Notes under the pieces: model-generated
What the model saw: the letters and a program-made list of their open reading frames with translations, nothing else
Databases searched by the model: none
Told to the model about the DNA's origin: nothing
Position numbers and translations under genes: made by a program
Assembly: GCA_934122035.1 (NCBI GenBank)
Contig: CAKOVP010000024.1
Location: 1-20,847 of the forward strand
Reading direction: 5' to 3'
DNA: 20,847 bases
Origin: an uncultured Clostridia bacterium
GTDB taxonomy: Bacteria > Bacillota > Clostridia > TANB77 > CAG-508
Part shown: positions 6,191-15,349 of the stretch, one piece after another
Layout of the letters: each line of letters begins with the position of its first letter
How positions within the stretch are numbered: position 1 is the first letter of the stretch

Positions 6191-8293
6191 TTGGACAAGG
6201 TAAAAGAAAAAAACGATAGAATGAGATACAACATTATAACAATATTTGTATATATAATTGGAATAGTTTTACTTGCCCAATTATTTAATTTGCAAATTAT
6301 TCATGGAGTAGAATATAGAGAAACTTCCAATACAAAGCTAACAAGAGAAAGTACACTAGAGGCAGATAGAGGAAATATAAGAGATAGCTCTGGAACAATT
6401 ATGGCAGGAGTAGAAAGCCAATATTCTGTTGTTCTTTACAAAACAAAAGCTACTGATGAAGAATTAAATAATACAATATTGTCTTTACTAAATGTGCTTA
6501 TTTCTAATGGAGATAAATATGTTGACGAATTTTTAATAGATGTTAATCCATATAGGTTTAAACTAGAATCTGAGGAAAGTCAAAAAGCTTGGAAAAAAGC
6601 GAATAACATATATGAAGATTTTAGTGCAGAAGAGACATTTAATTACTTTAAAGATAAATATAAAATAACAACAGACAATGTAGAAGATGCAAGAAAAATA
6701 ATTGCAATAAGATATCAAATTTCATATCAAGGATATAGCAGTACAAAATCTATAGAAATTGCAAGTAATATAAGCAGAGCAAGCCTTTTACAAATAAAGG
6801 AACAAAATATGCAATTTGCAAGAGTAGAAATAGTAGAAAAGTCTACAAGAACATATCCCCTTGGAAATACAGGCTCACACATATTAGGAAGAATAGGAAA
6901 AATTGAGGAAAGCGAGCTAAAAGGGAATGAAGATATTTATTCTCAAAATGACATAATAGGAAAAGCTGGAATAGAATATGTTTTTGAAAAATATTTAAAA
7001 GGTACAGATGGTGTAAAACAAATAGACATGAATGTAGATGGTATGATAACAGACGAATATACAGCAAAAGAAGCTGTTGCAGGTTCTGATGTTATACTAA
7101 CAATAGATTCAAAATTACAAGCAGTAACAGAAGAAGCACTAAAAAATAACATAGAAAAAATTGCAAATGGCGGATTCTCAGATACTAGCCCAGCGGATGC
7201 AGGTGCTGCTGTTGTATTAAATGTAAAAACAGGTGAAGTACTTGCAATGGCAAGTTACCCAGACTATAACCCATCTTCATTTATAAATGGTATAGATACA
7301 AATACTTGGAATTATTATATAAATGGAAATACCAAACCACTAGAAAATAAAGCAATATCTGCAATGTATTCTCCAGGTTCAACATATAAAATGGCAACAG
7401 CAATTGCAGGTTTAGAATCAGGAGCAATTACAACAAAAGAAACAATTAATGATACAGGTGTGTATAAAAAATACAATAGCCAATGGAAATGCTGGATTTA
7501 CACAGGATATCATATTGGACATGGAAGACTAAATGTATCAGAAGCCATAAAACGTTCTTGTAACTATTTCTTCTATGAAGTAGGAGATAGAATAGGAATA
7601 GATACACTTGCAAAATATTCTTATTATTTAGGATTAGGTCATAAAACAGGAATCGAACTTTCAAACGAAATTTCTGGTGTTCTTGCAAGCACACAAATTG
7701 CAAAACAAGAAAACAGAAGTTGGAATCCTGGAGAAACAATATCTGCAGCAATTGGACAAAGTTATAATACTTTTACACCTTTACAAATGGCAAAATATGT
7801 TGCAATGATAGCAAATGGTGGAAAAAGAATAGATGTTACAATAGTAAAATCAATAGTAAATTCAGATGGTAGTGAGGTTTCTAGAAATGAATATGAATCA
7901 TATGTAAAAGAAAAATTAGGATTAGAAGATGATGATTCAGAAGAACTAAGCTTTAATCAGGCTAATATAGAAGCAATAAAAGAAGGAATGAGAGGAGTTA
8001 CAAGTGAATCTGGAGGAACAGCATATTCAACCTTTAAAAACTTTAATATAGAAGTTGGTGGAAAAACAGGTTCTGCACAAACAGGCGTTACAGGAAAGAC
8101 TAATGCGTGGTTTGTTGGATTTGCCCCATTTGATGATCCAGAAATTGCAATAGTAGTATTTGTTAGAAATGGTGGTCACGGAGGCTATACAGCAGAAGTT
8201 GCAAGAGATATAATAGCACAATACTTTGGTATGAACGTAAATCAAGTAACAGAAGATGTATCAGCTATGCCTACACTACAAGTAATAAATTAA
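6191..8293 (+). CDS. mrdA: Penicillin-binding protein 2 (elongasome transpeptidase)
   Basis: 700-residue class B PBP that cross-links peptidoglycan during elongation. The TTG start at 6191 follows AGAAGGTG. There is a cytoplasmic stub, a membrane anchor at about 13-35, and the PBP dimerisation domain beginning with the hallmark ADRGNIRDSSG. The transpeptidase domain has all three catalytic motifs: S397-T-Y-K400 (SPGSTYKMA), S456-C-N458 and K625-T-G627. It follows mreD by 15 bases, the classical mreBCD-mrdA arrangement. No rodA is in the window. Confidence 0.96.
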   Translation: MDKVKEKNDRMRYNIITIFVYIIGIVLLAQLFNLQIIHGVEYRETSNTKLTRESTLEADRGNIRDSSGTIMAGVESQYSVVLYKTKATDEELNNTILSLLNVLISNGDKYVDEFLIDVNPYRFKLESEESQKAWKKANNIYEDFSAEETFNYFKDKYKITTDNVEDARKIIAIRYQISYQGYSSTKSIEIASNISRASLLQIKEQNMQFARVEIVEKSTRTYPLGNTGSHILGRIGKIEESELKGNEDIYSQNDIIGKAGIEYVFEKYLKGTDGVKQIDMNVDGMITDEYTAKEAVAGSDVILTIDSKLQAVTEEALKNNIEKIANGGFSDTSPADAGAAVVLNVKTGEVLAMASYPDYNPSSFINGIDTNTWNYYINGNTKPLENKAISAMYSPGSTYKMATAIAGLESGAITTKETINDTGVYKKYNSQWKCWIYTGYHIGHGRLNVSEAIKRSCNYFFYEVGDRIGIDTLAKYSYYLGLGHKTGIELSNEISGVLASTQIAKQENRSWNPGETISAAIGQSYNTFTPLQMAKYVAMIANGGKRIDVTIVKSIVNSDGSEVSRNEYESYVKEKLGLEDDDSEELSFNQANIEAIKEGMRGVTSESGGTAYSTFKNFNIEVGGKTGSAQTGVTGKTNAWFVGFAPFDDPEIAIVVFVRNGGHGGYTAEVARDIIAQYFGMNVNQVTEDVSAMPTLQVIN

Positions 8294-8315
8294 AAGAAAG
8301 GGAGAGTATTACACA

Positions 8316-8933
8316 ATGAAAAACTGTATTAGTATAAACCTAAGAAAAGATAAAATAATAATAAAAATACAGGAAAATGCAGAACAATTAGACATATTAT
8401 ACTCTTTACGAAAGAAAATACCAGAACTAAAAAAATTATACAAAGACGAAACAACACCAATAGTTATAGCTGGAAAAATTTTAAAGAACAAAGAAATTGA
8501 CGAAATACAAGAACTAATAGAAAGATTTTTAGATGTAAAAATAGAATTTGAAAGCCCAAGAACATTAGGTTTACACGGCATAGTAAAAACATATAGCAAA
8601 GAAATTGCTACATCAGAAGCAAAATTTCATAGAGGTTCTTTAAGATCTGGACAAAAAATAGAATTTGAAGGAAGCCTAATTATACTAGGAGATGTAAACG
8701 ATGGAGCAGAAGCCATTGCTGGCGAAAATATAGTAATATTAGGAATATTAAGAGGACTTGCACACGCAGGTGCCAAAGGAAATAAAGATGCAATGATTGC
8801 GGCATCTTCTATAGAATCACCACAATTAAGAATTGCAAATGTAGTAAAAGAAAGAGAAAGAAGCGAGATACTAGAAGGAACAAGAAAAACATATGCATAT
8901 TTAAATGAAGAAAACGAAATGGTTATAGAATAG
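8316..8933 (+). CDS. minC: Septum site-determining protein MinC
   Basis: 205-residue inhibitor of FtsZ polymerisation that places the division site. It has the two-domain layout: a small N-terminal domain (to about 100) and a C-terminal beta-helix with the family signature HRGSLRSGQKIEFEGSLIIL, GDVNDGAEAIAGENIVILG and RGLAHAGAKGNKDA. The start has ribosome binding site AAAGGGAG. It normally works with the ATPase MinD, whose gene usually follows minC; here a large coiled-coil gene follows instead and minD is not in the window. Confidence 0.94.
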   Translation: MKNCISINLRKDKIIIKIQENAEQLDILYSLRKKIPELKKLYKDETTPIVIAGKILKNKEIDEIQELIERFLDVKIEFESPRTLGLHGIVKTYSKEIATSEAKFHRGSLRSGQKIEFEGSLIILGDVNDGAEAIAGENIVILGILRGLAHAGAKGNKDAMIAASSIESPQLRIANVVKERERSEILEGTRKTYAYLNEENEMVIE

Positions 8934-8947
8934 TTGGAGGAAAACAA

Positions 8948-11254
8948 ATGCCAAGAAAAGTAGTACAAGGAAACACAGAAAATTTAAATTTATTAAAAAA
9001 TAAAATAGGATATATAGGTTTTGAACTCGAAAAAGTGCCAGATTTTTTAAAAGAATTTGAACCATTAGAATATAGAGTGCCAAAAGTTTATGACGAAACA
9101 ACATATAAAGTATATAAATATGTGAAAGTAAAAGATATAGACATATTAATTACACCTAAAGATAGATTAGACGATTTAGCAGAAAGATATAAACTTGCAA
9201 GTCCACTATTTACATATATGAAGCCAGAGACAAATGAGGACATAGAAAAATATGCTTATTTCTTAAAAATGATAAATCAAACTAATATAGCAGATATTCA
9301 AAACATAGAAAAAGAACAAAAAGAATTTGAAAAAGAAATTCCTTTTGATGTAAAATTTGCAAATAACTTTAAATGGCAAGTGTTTTATTCAGACTTTGCA
9401 AATAAATACTTTATGCTTGCATCTACTAATGAAACAGACAATTCGCCAATGTTCTATTTATTAAAAAGAAAAATTGCAGAATATAAAAATAATTTAGAAA
9501 ATGAAACAATATTTATTCCAATAAGCAACGAAGAGTATACTGGAAAAATATTAAAAAAATCTGAAATAGAAGACCTAATAAACTATATTTGGTTTTTCAC
9601 TAAAGATTGGGCTTCTGTATACGAAATAACAGATAAAGAAGGAAAACTATCTGTGCAAGTAGTTGGAGAAGCAAAAATATATGACAAAATGACAAGTAAA
9701 TACAGAATAATTTTACAAGATAAAAAAGAAGCATTAGTATTTTATAAGCTATTAAAAGCATTATTTATTTTGTCATACGATTTGCCAAATGAATATAAAT
9801 TTCAGGTAAAAATAAGTGAAAACGGGGGATTAAGTTTTTACTTTAAAAATAAAAAAATTGAATATAATGAACTTGCTCAATTTTTAAAAGAAGAAGCAAT
9901 AAGCAAAATAAAAGAAAATGACAAAGTAAAAAACGAAACAAAAGAAATAAATGCAGACATACAAGACCTTAATAAAAAAGCAGATGAGCAAACATTTGAA
10001 TATATGAGAAAAGAAAGAGAAATAGTAAACTTTTTAGAATGTAAAAAAACATTTATGGGAAGACTTAAATATTTCTTTAAAGGAAAAAAGAAAAAAGACG
10101 AAGAAGAAACTATGCATTCAGTAAGCAAAAGTAGACTTCAAAATATATTAAATCAAGATAAAACAGAAAATATACACTACAATGATGAAGAATTAAACAG
10201 CAAAAACTACACAGTAGAAGATATAATAAAAATAGGAAAGCAACTAGAAGAAAGCAAGAAAGAAAATACAAATGCAAAACTAGATGCACAGGCTGCTCAA
10301 AGTAAGGTAGATAGTCTTACAAGAAAATTACAAAATGCTGATGAATATTTAGAGGAAATAGACAGTCATAAAAAAAGTATATTTGAATTTTGGAAATATG
10401 CAAATAAAGATGAATCTAAAATGCTTGCAGAAGGAATAGAACCTACAGAAAAACCAAAACAAAATTTAAAGAAAACATTTGATTACGAAGAAGATATAGA
10501 AGACTTTGCGGCTCAAATTGATAAAACACAAAGAGAAGAATTAAATCATAAAGAGCAAGATTTATTATTTGCTTCGAACTACATATTAGATGCAATAAAT
10601 AATAATACAATAGAAAATGCAAGTAAAATATTAAACAGTCTTCAAGAAGAATACAAAAAAGACATAGAAAAAATAGAAAAGAAAGACTTTGACATATTTG
10701 GAAATGTAAGTGAAGATAAAACTAAAATAAAACTTTTAAATGGCAACAAACATAGAGAAAATGAAAAAGACAAATTTAAAGTATTAAATGTAAATTTAAA
10801 CACAGAAATAGAAGAATTTAGAGAATACATAGATAAAACAAAAAATGAATTAGAGCAAGTATTTAATAAAATAAAAGTGCCTTATGGAATAGCTTTATAT
10901 AAAGCAAGTAATGACAAAATAGAGGAAAAAGGATTTAGCAAATTTAGTTTAAGTCCATTTGATACTCTAGACAAATTAGAAAAAATGAATACTCAAAAAG
11001 AAACATATCTTTACAAAATAAATGTTCAAAAAGGAATGGAAGCTTTATTTTATTCAAACATAATATTCTATGAAAATAACAATCAAACACTTCCACTTGG
11101 AATGGACGTATCTCAAGAGGCATTAATCAATATGGATTTATATAGACTAGAACTTGTAGACAGCGAAGAATTTAATATTAATATGTTTAAAGATGAATTT
11201 GAAAACTATGTAAAAAAAGTAAAAGTATATGAATATAATTTAATTTCAAAGTAA
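8948..11254 (+). CDS. Large coiled-coil protein of unknown function
   Basis: 768 residues, not recognised. The start ATG is eight bases after TTGGAGG and 14 bases after minC, so it belongs to the same operon. There is no signal peptide or membrane segment, so it is probably cytoplasmic. Three regions can be seen. Residues 1 to about 310 are mixed alpha/beta and aromatic-rich (FKWQVFYSDFANKYFMLAS). About 310-480 is Lys/Glu-rich with long predicted coiled coils and a basic patch (YFFKGKKKKDEEE, about 380). The C-terminal part is another helical region ending in a more globular stretch. Composition is extremely Lys/Glu/Asn-rich, and no enzyme motif or P-loop was seen. Its place between minC and a radical SAM gene suggests a structural or division-related scaffold, but this is only context. 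Confidence 0.8.
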   Translation: MPRKVVQGNTENLNLLKNKIGYIGFELEKVPDFLKEFEPLEYRVPKVYDETTYKVYKYVKVKDIDILITPKDRLDDLAERYKLASPLFTYMKPETNEDIEKYAYFLKMINQTNIADIQNIEKEQKEFEKEIPFDVKFANNFKWQVFYSDFANKYFMLASTNETDNSPMFYLLKRKIAEYKNNLENETIFIPISNEEYTGKILKKSEIEDLINYIWFFTKDWASVYEITDKEGKLSVQVVGEAKIYDKMTSKYRIILQDKKEALVFYKLLKALFILSYDLPNEYKFQVKISENGGLSFYFKNKKIEYNELAQFLKEEAISKIKENDKVKNETKEINADIQDLNKKADEQTFEYMRKEREIVNFLECKKTFMGRLKYFFKGKKKKDEEETMHSVSKSRLQNILNQDKTENIHYNDEELNSKNYTVEDIIKIGKQLEESKKENTNAKLDAQAAQSKVDSLTRKLQNADEYLEEIDSHKKSIFEFWKYANKDESKMLAEGIEPTEKPKQNLKKTFDYEEDIEDFAAQIDKTQREELNHKEQDLLFASNYILDAINNNTIENASKILNSLQEEYKKDIEKIEKKDFDIFGNVSEDKTKIKLLNGNKHRENEKDKFKVLNVNLNTEIEEFREYIDKTKNELEQVFNKIKVPYGIALYKASNDKIEEKGFSKFSLSPFDTLDKLEKMNTQKETYLYKINVQKGMEALFYSNIIFYENNNQTLPLGMDVSQEALINMDLYRLELVDSEEFNINMFKDEFENYVKKVKVYEYNLISK

Positions 11255-11267
11255 GAAGGAAAACTAA

Positions 11268-12152
11268 ATGTTAGAACAATTAGCAAAATGCGAAGTGTGC
11301 CCATTTAAATGCAAAGTAAATAGAATAGAAAAAAATATAGGAAGATGTGGATGTGATGACAAAGTAAAAATTGCAATGTATTCACTCCACAACTTTGAAG
11401 AACCATGCATAAGTGGAAAAAACGGTTCTGGAACAGTATTCTTTTCAAATTGCAATTTACAATGCATATATTGCCAAAATTATAAAATTAGCCAGGAACA
11501 TAAAGGATATGAAATATCAATAGAAGAACTAGCAAATATATTTATAAAACAGCAAGAAGCGGGTGCTAATAATATAAATTTAGTAACACCAACAATGTAT
11601 GCGTATCAAATAATAGAAGCAATAAAAATTGCAAAAAACAATGGACTAAAAATTCCAATAATTTATAACACAAACAGTTATGAAAATGTGGAAACAATAA
11701 AGGCTTTAAAAGGTTATATAGACGTATATTTGCCAGACTTAAAATATTATAACAATGAAATTGCAATAAAATATTCTAAGGCACCAAACTATTTTAAAAT
11801 AGCAACAGATGCAATACTAGAAATGATAAATCAAGTTGGTAGCCCAAAATTTGATGAAAATGGCATAATAAAAAAGGGTGTAATAATAAGGCATCTAGTA
11901 CTACCAGGGCACATTCTAAATTCAAAACATATTTTAAAATGGCTAAAAGAAAATGTAGAAGGAAAAGCAATGGTAAGTATAATGGCACAGTACTTTCCAA
12001 CATACAAAGCAAAAGAAGATAAATATTTAAACCGAAAATTAACTAAAAAAGAGTATGAAGAAATCGAAGAATATTTATATTTGCTAAACATAGAAAATGG
12101 CTATATGCAGGACCTAGGAAAACATGAGGAAGAATATGTGCCAGACTTTTAG
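11268..12152 (+). CDS. Radical SAM protein, PflA-like (COG1313 type)
   Basis: 294 residues. The radical SAM cluster motif is C62-x3-C66-x2-C69 (SNCNLQCIYCQNY), which binds the 4Fe-4S cluster that cleaves S-adenosylmethionine. The N-terminus carries extra cysteines (C8, C11, C15, C27, C29) that could hold a second metal centre, as in COG1313 proteins labelled putative pyruvate formate-lyase activating enzymes. Further recognisable stretches are GANNINLVTPTMY, YIDVYLPDLKY and IIRHLVLPGH. No glycyl-radical enzyme or other partner is nearby, so the substrate is unknown and a true PFL-activase role is not supported. Last gene of the long operon; its ribosome binding site is GAAGGA. Confidence 0.88.
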   Translation: MLEQLAKCEVCPFKCKVNRIEKNIGRCGCDDKVKIAMYSLHNFEEPCISGKNGSGTVFFSNCNLQCIYCQNYKISQEHKGYEISIEELANIFIKQQEAGANNINLVTPTMYAYQIIEAIKIAKNNGLKIPIIYNTNSYENVETIKALKGYIDVYLPDLKYYNNEIAIKYSKAPNYFKIATDAILEMINQVGSPKFDENGIIKKGVIIRHLVLPGHILNSKHILKWLKENVEGKAMVSIMAQYFPTYKAKEDKYLNRKLTKKEYEEIEEYLYLLNIENGYMQDLGKHEEEYVPDF

Positions 12153-12301
12153 AATTTAATTTATAAAACACAAAGATATTGTAATATGATAAATAGGTTT
12201 TGTGAATTTGAAAAATGAACAAATTTACTGCAAATTTTTGAATTTATAGATAAATTTACAGAATAGAAAAAATAATAAAAAATTATAGACATATAAAAAA
12301 T

Positions 12302-12349
12302 AAGGAGTGAAAGTTGCAAATTATTGCAAAAAATAAATATGATATATAA
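12302..12349 (+). promoter_or_regulatory. Ribosome binding site and possible leader ORF before the thioesterase
   Basis: A strong AAGGAG (12302-12307) is correctly spaced for the TTG at 12314, which opens an 11-codon ORF (MQIIAKNKYDI, stop 12347-12349) in a different frame from the thioesterase. That mini-ORF overlaps the thioesterase ATG at 12339. Either the thioesterase is translated by coupling to the leader peptide, or the start region holds a frame error. Confidence 0.35.
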
Positions 12350-13061
12350 AACAAATTATAGACTTGGATTAGAAGATGTAGGAAAATTTAATAAAATAAC
12401 TAATAAAGCAATTTTAAGAATATTAGAAAATGCTGGAGGAATGCAATCAGAGGAAGTAGGCTATGGACTTACAAATACAGAAAAAACGGGACTAAGCTGG
12501 ATTTTACTTGGATGGAAAGTAAAAGTATTAAAAAGAGCATTGTATAACGAAGTAATAGAGGTAAGAACTTGGACAAGAGATTCAAGCAAAGTATTTACAT
12601 ACAGAGATTACGAAATGTACAACGAAAAGGGAGAACTACTTGTAATTGCAACTAGCAAGTGGACACTAATAAACATATTTGAAGGAAAAATTGCAAGCTT
12701 AACACCAGAGCTAATTAGTGCATATGAAGGTGCAGAAAAAAGCGTTTTTGAAGAAAGAACCATACAAAAATTAAAAGAACCACAAACTCAAATTTCGAAA
12801 ATAGATTACAAAATTTTAAGAAGTGACATAGACATAAATGAACACGTACATAATTTATATTATTTAGACTTTGCATATGAAGCATTGCCTTTAGAAATAT
12901 ATAAAGCAGAAGAAAATAATAACATAGAAATAATGTACAAAAAACAAATAAAATATGGAGAGCCAATAACCTGCATATACACAATGGAAGACAACCAAAA
13001 CATAGTAACTATAAAATCACAAGATGAAAAAAAATTACATGCAATAGTAAAATTGTATTAA
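12339..13061 (+). CDS. Acyl-ACP thioesterase (FatA-like double hotdog)
   Basis: About 240 residues with the FatA/B-type bacterial acyl-ACP thioesterase layout: two hotdog domains. The first begins YKTNYRLGLEDVGKFNKIT and includes EVRTWTRDSSKVFTYRDYEMY. The second has SDIDINEHVHNLYYLDFAYEALP, matching the conserved D-N-x-HV-N pattern that carries the catalytic Asn/His. It releases fatty acids from acyl carrier protein. The start is uncertain: an ATG at 12339 (MIYKT) or an in-frame TTG at 12324, neither with a well-placed ribosome binding site. It stands alone between a 186-base AT-rich gap and a terminator. Confidence 0.88.
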   Translation: MIYKTNYRLGLEDVGKFNKITNKAILRILENAGGMQSEEVGYGLTNTEKTGLSWILLGWKVKVLKRALYNEVIEVRTWTRDSSKVFTYRDYEMYNEKGELLVIATSKWTLINIFEGKIASLTPELISAYEGAEKSVFEERTIQKLKEPQTQISKIDYKILRSDIDINEHVHNLYYLDFAYEALPLEIYKAEENNNIEIMYKKQIKYGEPITCIYTMEDNQNIVTIKSQDEKKLHAIVKLY

Positions 13062-13150
13062 AATGGAAAAATTGGTAGTCAAAAATATAAAGATATAAAA
13101 TATGGAATAAAATTCCAAGCCATAAAAGAATATTTTTTGCAAAATATAAA

Positions 13151-13186
13151 ATTCCCTGTCTGTAAAAAGACAAGGAATTATTTTTT
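13151..13186 (+). terminator. Rho-independent terminator after the thioesterase
   Basis: Stem ATTCCCTGTCT / AGACAAGGAAT (10 pairs, one C-A mismatch), six-base loop, then TATTTTTT. It lies 90 bases after the thioesterase stop and separates it from convergent murC. Confidence 0.8.
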
Positions 13187-13284
13187 ATATAATAGGAAAG
13201 CTATGTTGTTCTTTACATTATATAAATATTACACAGAAAGTTTATTTTATAAATTCTTTCGAGCAAACAAATTTACTAAAAATT

Positions 13285-14673
13285 TTAACTATTAACTATC
13301 ATAGGACCTATGTTTGTAACTGTTCCAGCTCCAATTGTAAGAACAATGTCGTTTGGCATAACTCTATCTCTAATATATTTTGCTATTTCATTAAAGTCAG
13401 ACATATAAATTGCCTTTTTTCCAATACGATTTATATTTATTTGATTAACTAAATCTGTAGAAGAAATTCCAAGAGTATTTTTTTCTCTTGCAGCATATAT
13501 ATCTGTAACAATTATATTATCAAAACCAGATAAAACTTGTGCAAAATCTGTTAATAAATTTTTTGTTCTACTATAAGTATGAGGTTGGAAAACAACCCAA
13601 GATCTATTATATTTTTTCTTTTTCATAGCATCATAAACTGCTTTAATTTCTGTTGGATGATGACCGTAATCGTCATATACATATGCTCCATTTGTTTCAC
13701 CAACAAGTTCAAATCTTCTATGAGCACCAGTATATTTTGCAAGTGCTGTTTTAATTGTTTCTTTTTCTATTCCATATTCGTGGCAAGTTGCAATACAAGC
13801 TAAAGCATTGTAAACATTGTGTAAGCCTGGTACAGATAATTTTATACTCTTATAAAATGTATTGTTTCTGTATACATCAAATAGAGGGAAACCATTGTTA
13901 TCGTAAGCAATGTTTCTTGCAACAAAATTACATTTTTCGTTATTAATACCAAATGTAACAATTTTGGCTGTAGTATTTTTGTATAAACTTGCACAATTTT
14001 CATCATCTGCATTTACAACTAACAAACCCTCTTCTGGTAAAAGTTTTACAAATTTTACAAAAGCATTTTTTATATGATCTAAATCTTTAAAATAGTCTAA
14101 ATGGTCATTATCAATATTTAAAATAACTTCTGTTCTTGGATGAAACTTTAAAAAGCTTTCAACATATTCGCAAGATTCCAAAATAAAACAATCCGAATTT
14201 CCAACTCTGTAATTTCCACCAATCTGTTTTAGAATTGCACCAACTTGAATTGTTGGATCTTTTTTTGCCTCTAAGAAACAAACAGATAACATAGAAGTTG
14301 TTGTTGTTTTTCCATGAGTACCAGAAACACAAATTGTATTTTTATAAGCCTTAGTAATTAAACCTAAAAAAGTAGATCTTTCCATAGTTTGAATACCTAA
14401 ACGTTTTGCTTCTAACATTTCTACATCGTCTTCTGGAATTGCAGCACTATAAACTACAAGGTTTGCTCTTTTAATATTTTCTAGGTCGTGCCCGATTATA
14501 ACGGGAATATTATTTTCTATTAATTTATCTACTAGTTCAGATTGATTTGCATCAGAACCTGTAACGTAAAATCCCCATTTTTTTAGAATAGTTGCAATAC
14601 CACTCATACTAGTACCGCCTATTCCAATCATATGTATATGTTTATATTGTTTTAATTCGTCTAAATTAGTCAA
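13285..14673 (-). CDS. murC: UDP-N-acetylmuramate-L-alanine ligase MurC
   Basis: 462-residue ATP-dependent ligase that adds L-Ala to UDP-MurNAc in the cytoplasm. I place the start at TTG 14673, seven bases after AAAGGAGA (14681-14688); the upstream in-frame ATG at 14703 would put the ribosome binding site inside the gene. Motifs in order: Rossmann GIGGTSMSG near the N-terminus, P-loop SGTHGKTTTTSM (about 115-125), NIDNDHLDYF, YDDYGHHPTE and FQPHTYSRT. Length is standard. It is transcribed away from mraZ and is not part of the forward dcw genes, an isolated arrangement also known in Firmicutes. Confidence 0.96.
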   Translation of the reverse strand: MTNLDELKQYKHIHMIGIGGTSMSGIATILKKWGFYVTGSDANQSELVDKLIENNIPVIIGHDLENIKRANLVVYSAAIPEDDVEMLEAKRLGIQTMERSTFLGLITKAYKNTICVSGTHGKTTTTSMLSVCFLEAKKDPTIQVGAILKQIGGNYRVGNSDCFILESCEYVESFLKFHPRTEVILNIDNDHLDYFKDLDHIKNAFVKFVKLLPEEGLLVVNADDENCASLYKNTTAKIVTFGINNEKCNFVARNIAYDNNGFPLFDVYRNNTFYKSIKLSVPGLHNVYNALACIATCHEYGIEKETIKTALAKYTGAHRRFELVGETNGAYVYDDYGHHPTEIKAVYDAMKKKKYNRSWVVFQPHTYSRTKNLLTDFAQVLSGFDNIIVTDIYAAREKNTLGISSTDLVNQININRIGKKAIYMSDFNEIAKYIRDRVMPNDIVLTIGAGTVTNIGPMIVNS

Positions 14674-14708
14674 TTTTAGTTCTCCTTTACATATAAATTG
14701 CAATACAT

Positions 14709-14737
14709 ATTATATACTTAAAAAGTAAGTTTTTCAA
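14709..14737 (-). promoter_or_regulatory. murC promoter
   Basis: On the minus strand: -35 TTGAAA (14737-14732), 17-base spacer and perfect -10 TATAAT (14714-14709), 36 bases upstream of the murC start. Confidence 0.78.
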
Positions 14738-14829
14738 GCACAAAAATAAATTTGAGTAAATCATGTATATTATCTAATAGAGATATATGAAAAATTATAA
14801 AAAATTATGAAAAAAATTCTAAAAAACTA

Positions 14830-14858
14830 TTGCAATTTATAGATTCTTGTATTAGAAT
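14830..14858 (+). promoter_or_regulatory. mraZ promoter
   Basis: -35 TTGCAA (14830-14835), 17-base spacer and -10 TAGAAT (14853-14858). It sits immediately upstream of the three MraZ-box-like repeats, so bound MraZ would cover the transcription start. Confidence 0.65.
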
Positions 14859-14864
14859 TTAATC

Positions 14865-14891
14865 GAAGTGGTAAAAAGTGGTGCAAAGTGG
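14865..14891 (+). promoter_or_regulatory. Three MraZ-box-like direct repeats
   Basis: GAAGTGG, AAAGTGG and AAAGTGG start at 14865, 14875 and 14885, exactly one helical turn apart. Known MraZ operators are tandem GTGG/TGGG-type repeats at 10-base spacing; the Mycoplasma form AAAGTG is a close match. Located between the mraZ promoter and its ribosome binding site, they suggest autoregulation of the cluster. Confidence 0.78.
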
Positions 14892-14917
14892 TAATTAATA
14901 TTAGGTAGGTGAAAATA

Positions 14918-15349
14918 GTGTTAATAGGAGAATATAGCCATTCTCTAGATGTTAAAGGCAGATTAATAATGCCAGCAAAACTTAGAGAAGACATGGAAGA
15001 AAAGTTTATAATTACAACTGGTTTAGACGGTTGTCTATTTGGCTTTTCCATGATAGAATGGCAAAAATTTGAGGACAAGCTAAAAACACTACCAATCACT
15101 AATAAGAATGCAAGAAACTTTGTAAGATTCTTTTTATCTGGAGCAACAGAGTGTGAACTAGATAAACAGGGCAGATTTTTAATAGCTAGTAAACTTCGTG
15201 AAGTTGCAAATTTAGATAAAGATGTAACAATAATAGGAGCAGGTACTAGAATAGAAATTTGGAACACTAAAAAGTGGGAAGAACAAACTAGTGCAGAAAA
15301 TCTTTCTATAGAAGAAATAGAAAAAAATATGGAAGAACTTGGTATATAA
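14918..15349 (+). CDS. mraZ: Transcriptional regulator MraZ
   Basis: 143-residue DNA-binding protein that regulates the division and cell wall cluster. The start is taken as GTG 14918 (MLIGEYSHSLDVKGR), six bases after AGGTAGGTGA; an in-frame GTG at 14909 would overlap the ribosome binding site. Two SpoVT-AbrB-like halves each carry the family motif, DVKGRLIMPAKLRE (about 11-24) and DKQGRFLIASKLRE (about 84-97), and the length is exactly typical. Three operator-like repeats lie just upstream. It is followed by a 444-base gene-free stretch before rsmH, much longer than usual for this pair. Confidence 0.95.
   Translation: MLIGEYSHSLDVKGRLIMPAKLREDMEEKFIITTGLDGCLFGFSMIEWQKFEDKLKTLPITNKNARNFVRFFLSGATECELDKQGRFLIASKLREVANLDKDVTIIGAGTRIEIWNTKKWEEQTSAENLSIEEIEKNMEELGI

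Noticed and set aside
14827..15267. 146-residue antisense frame over mraZ
   Set aside because: Mirrors mraZ and crosses its promoter and operator repeats; no independent support.
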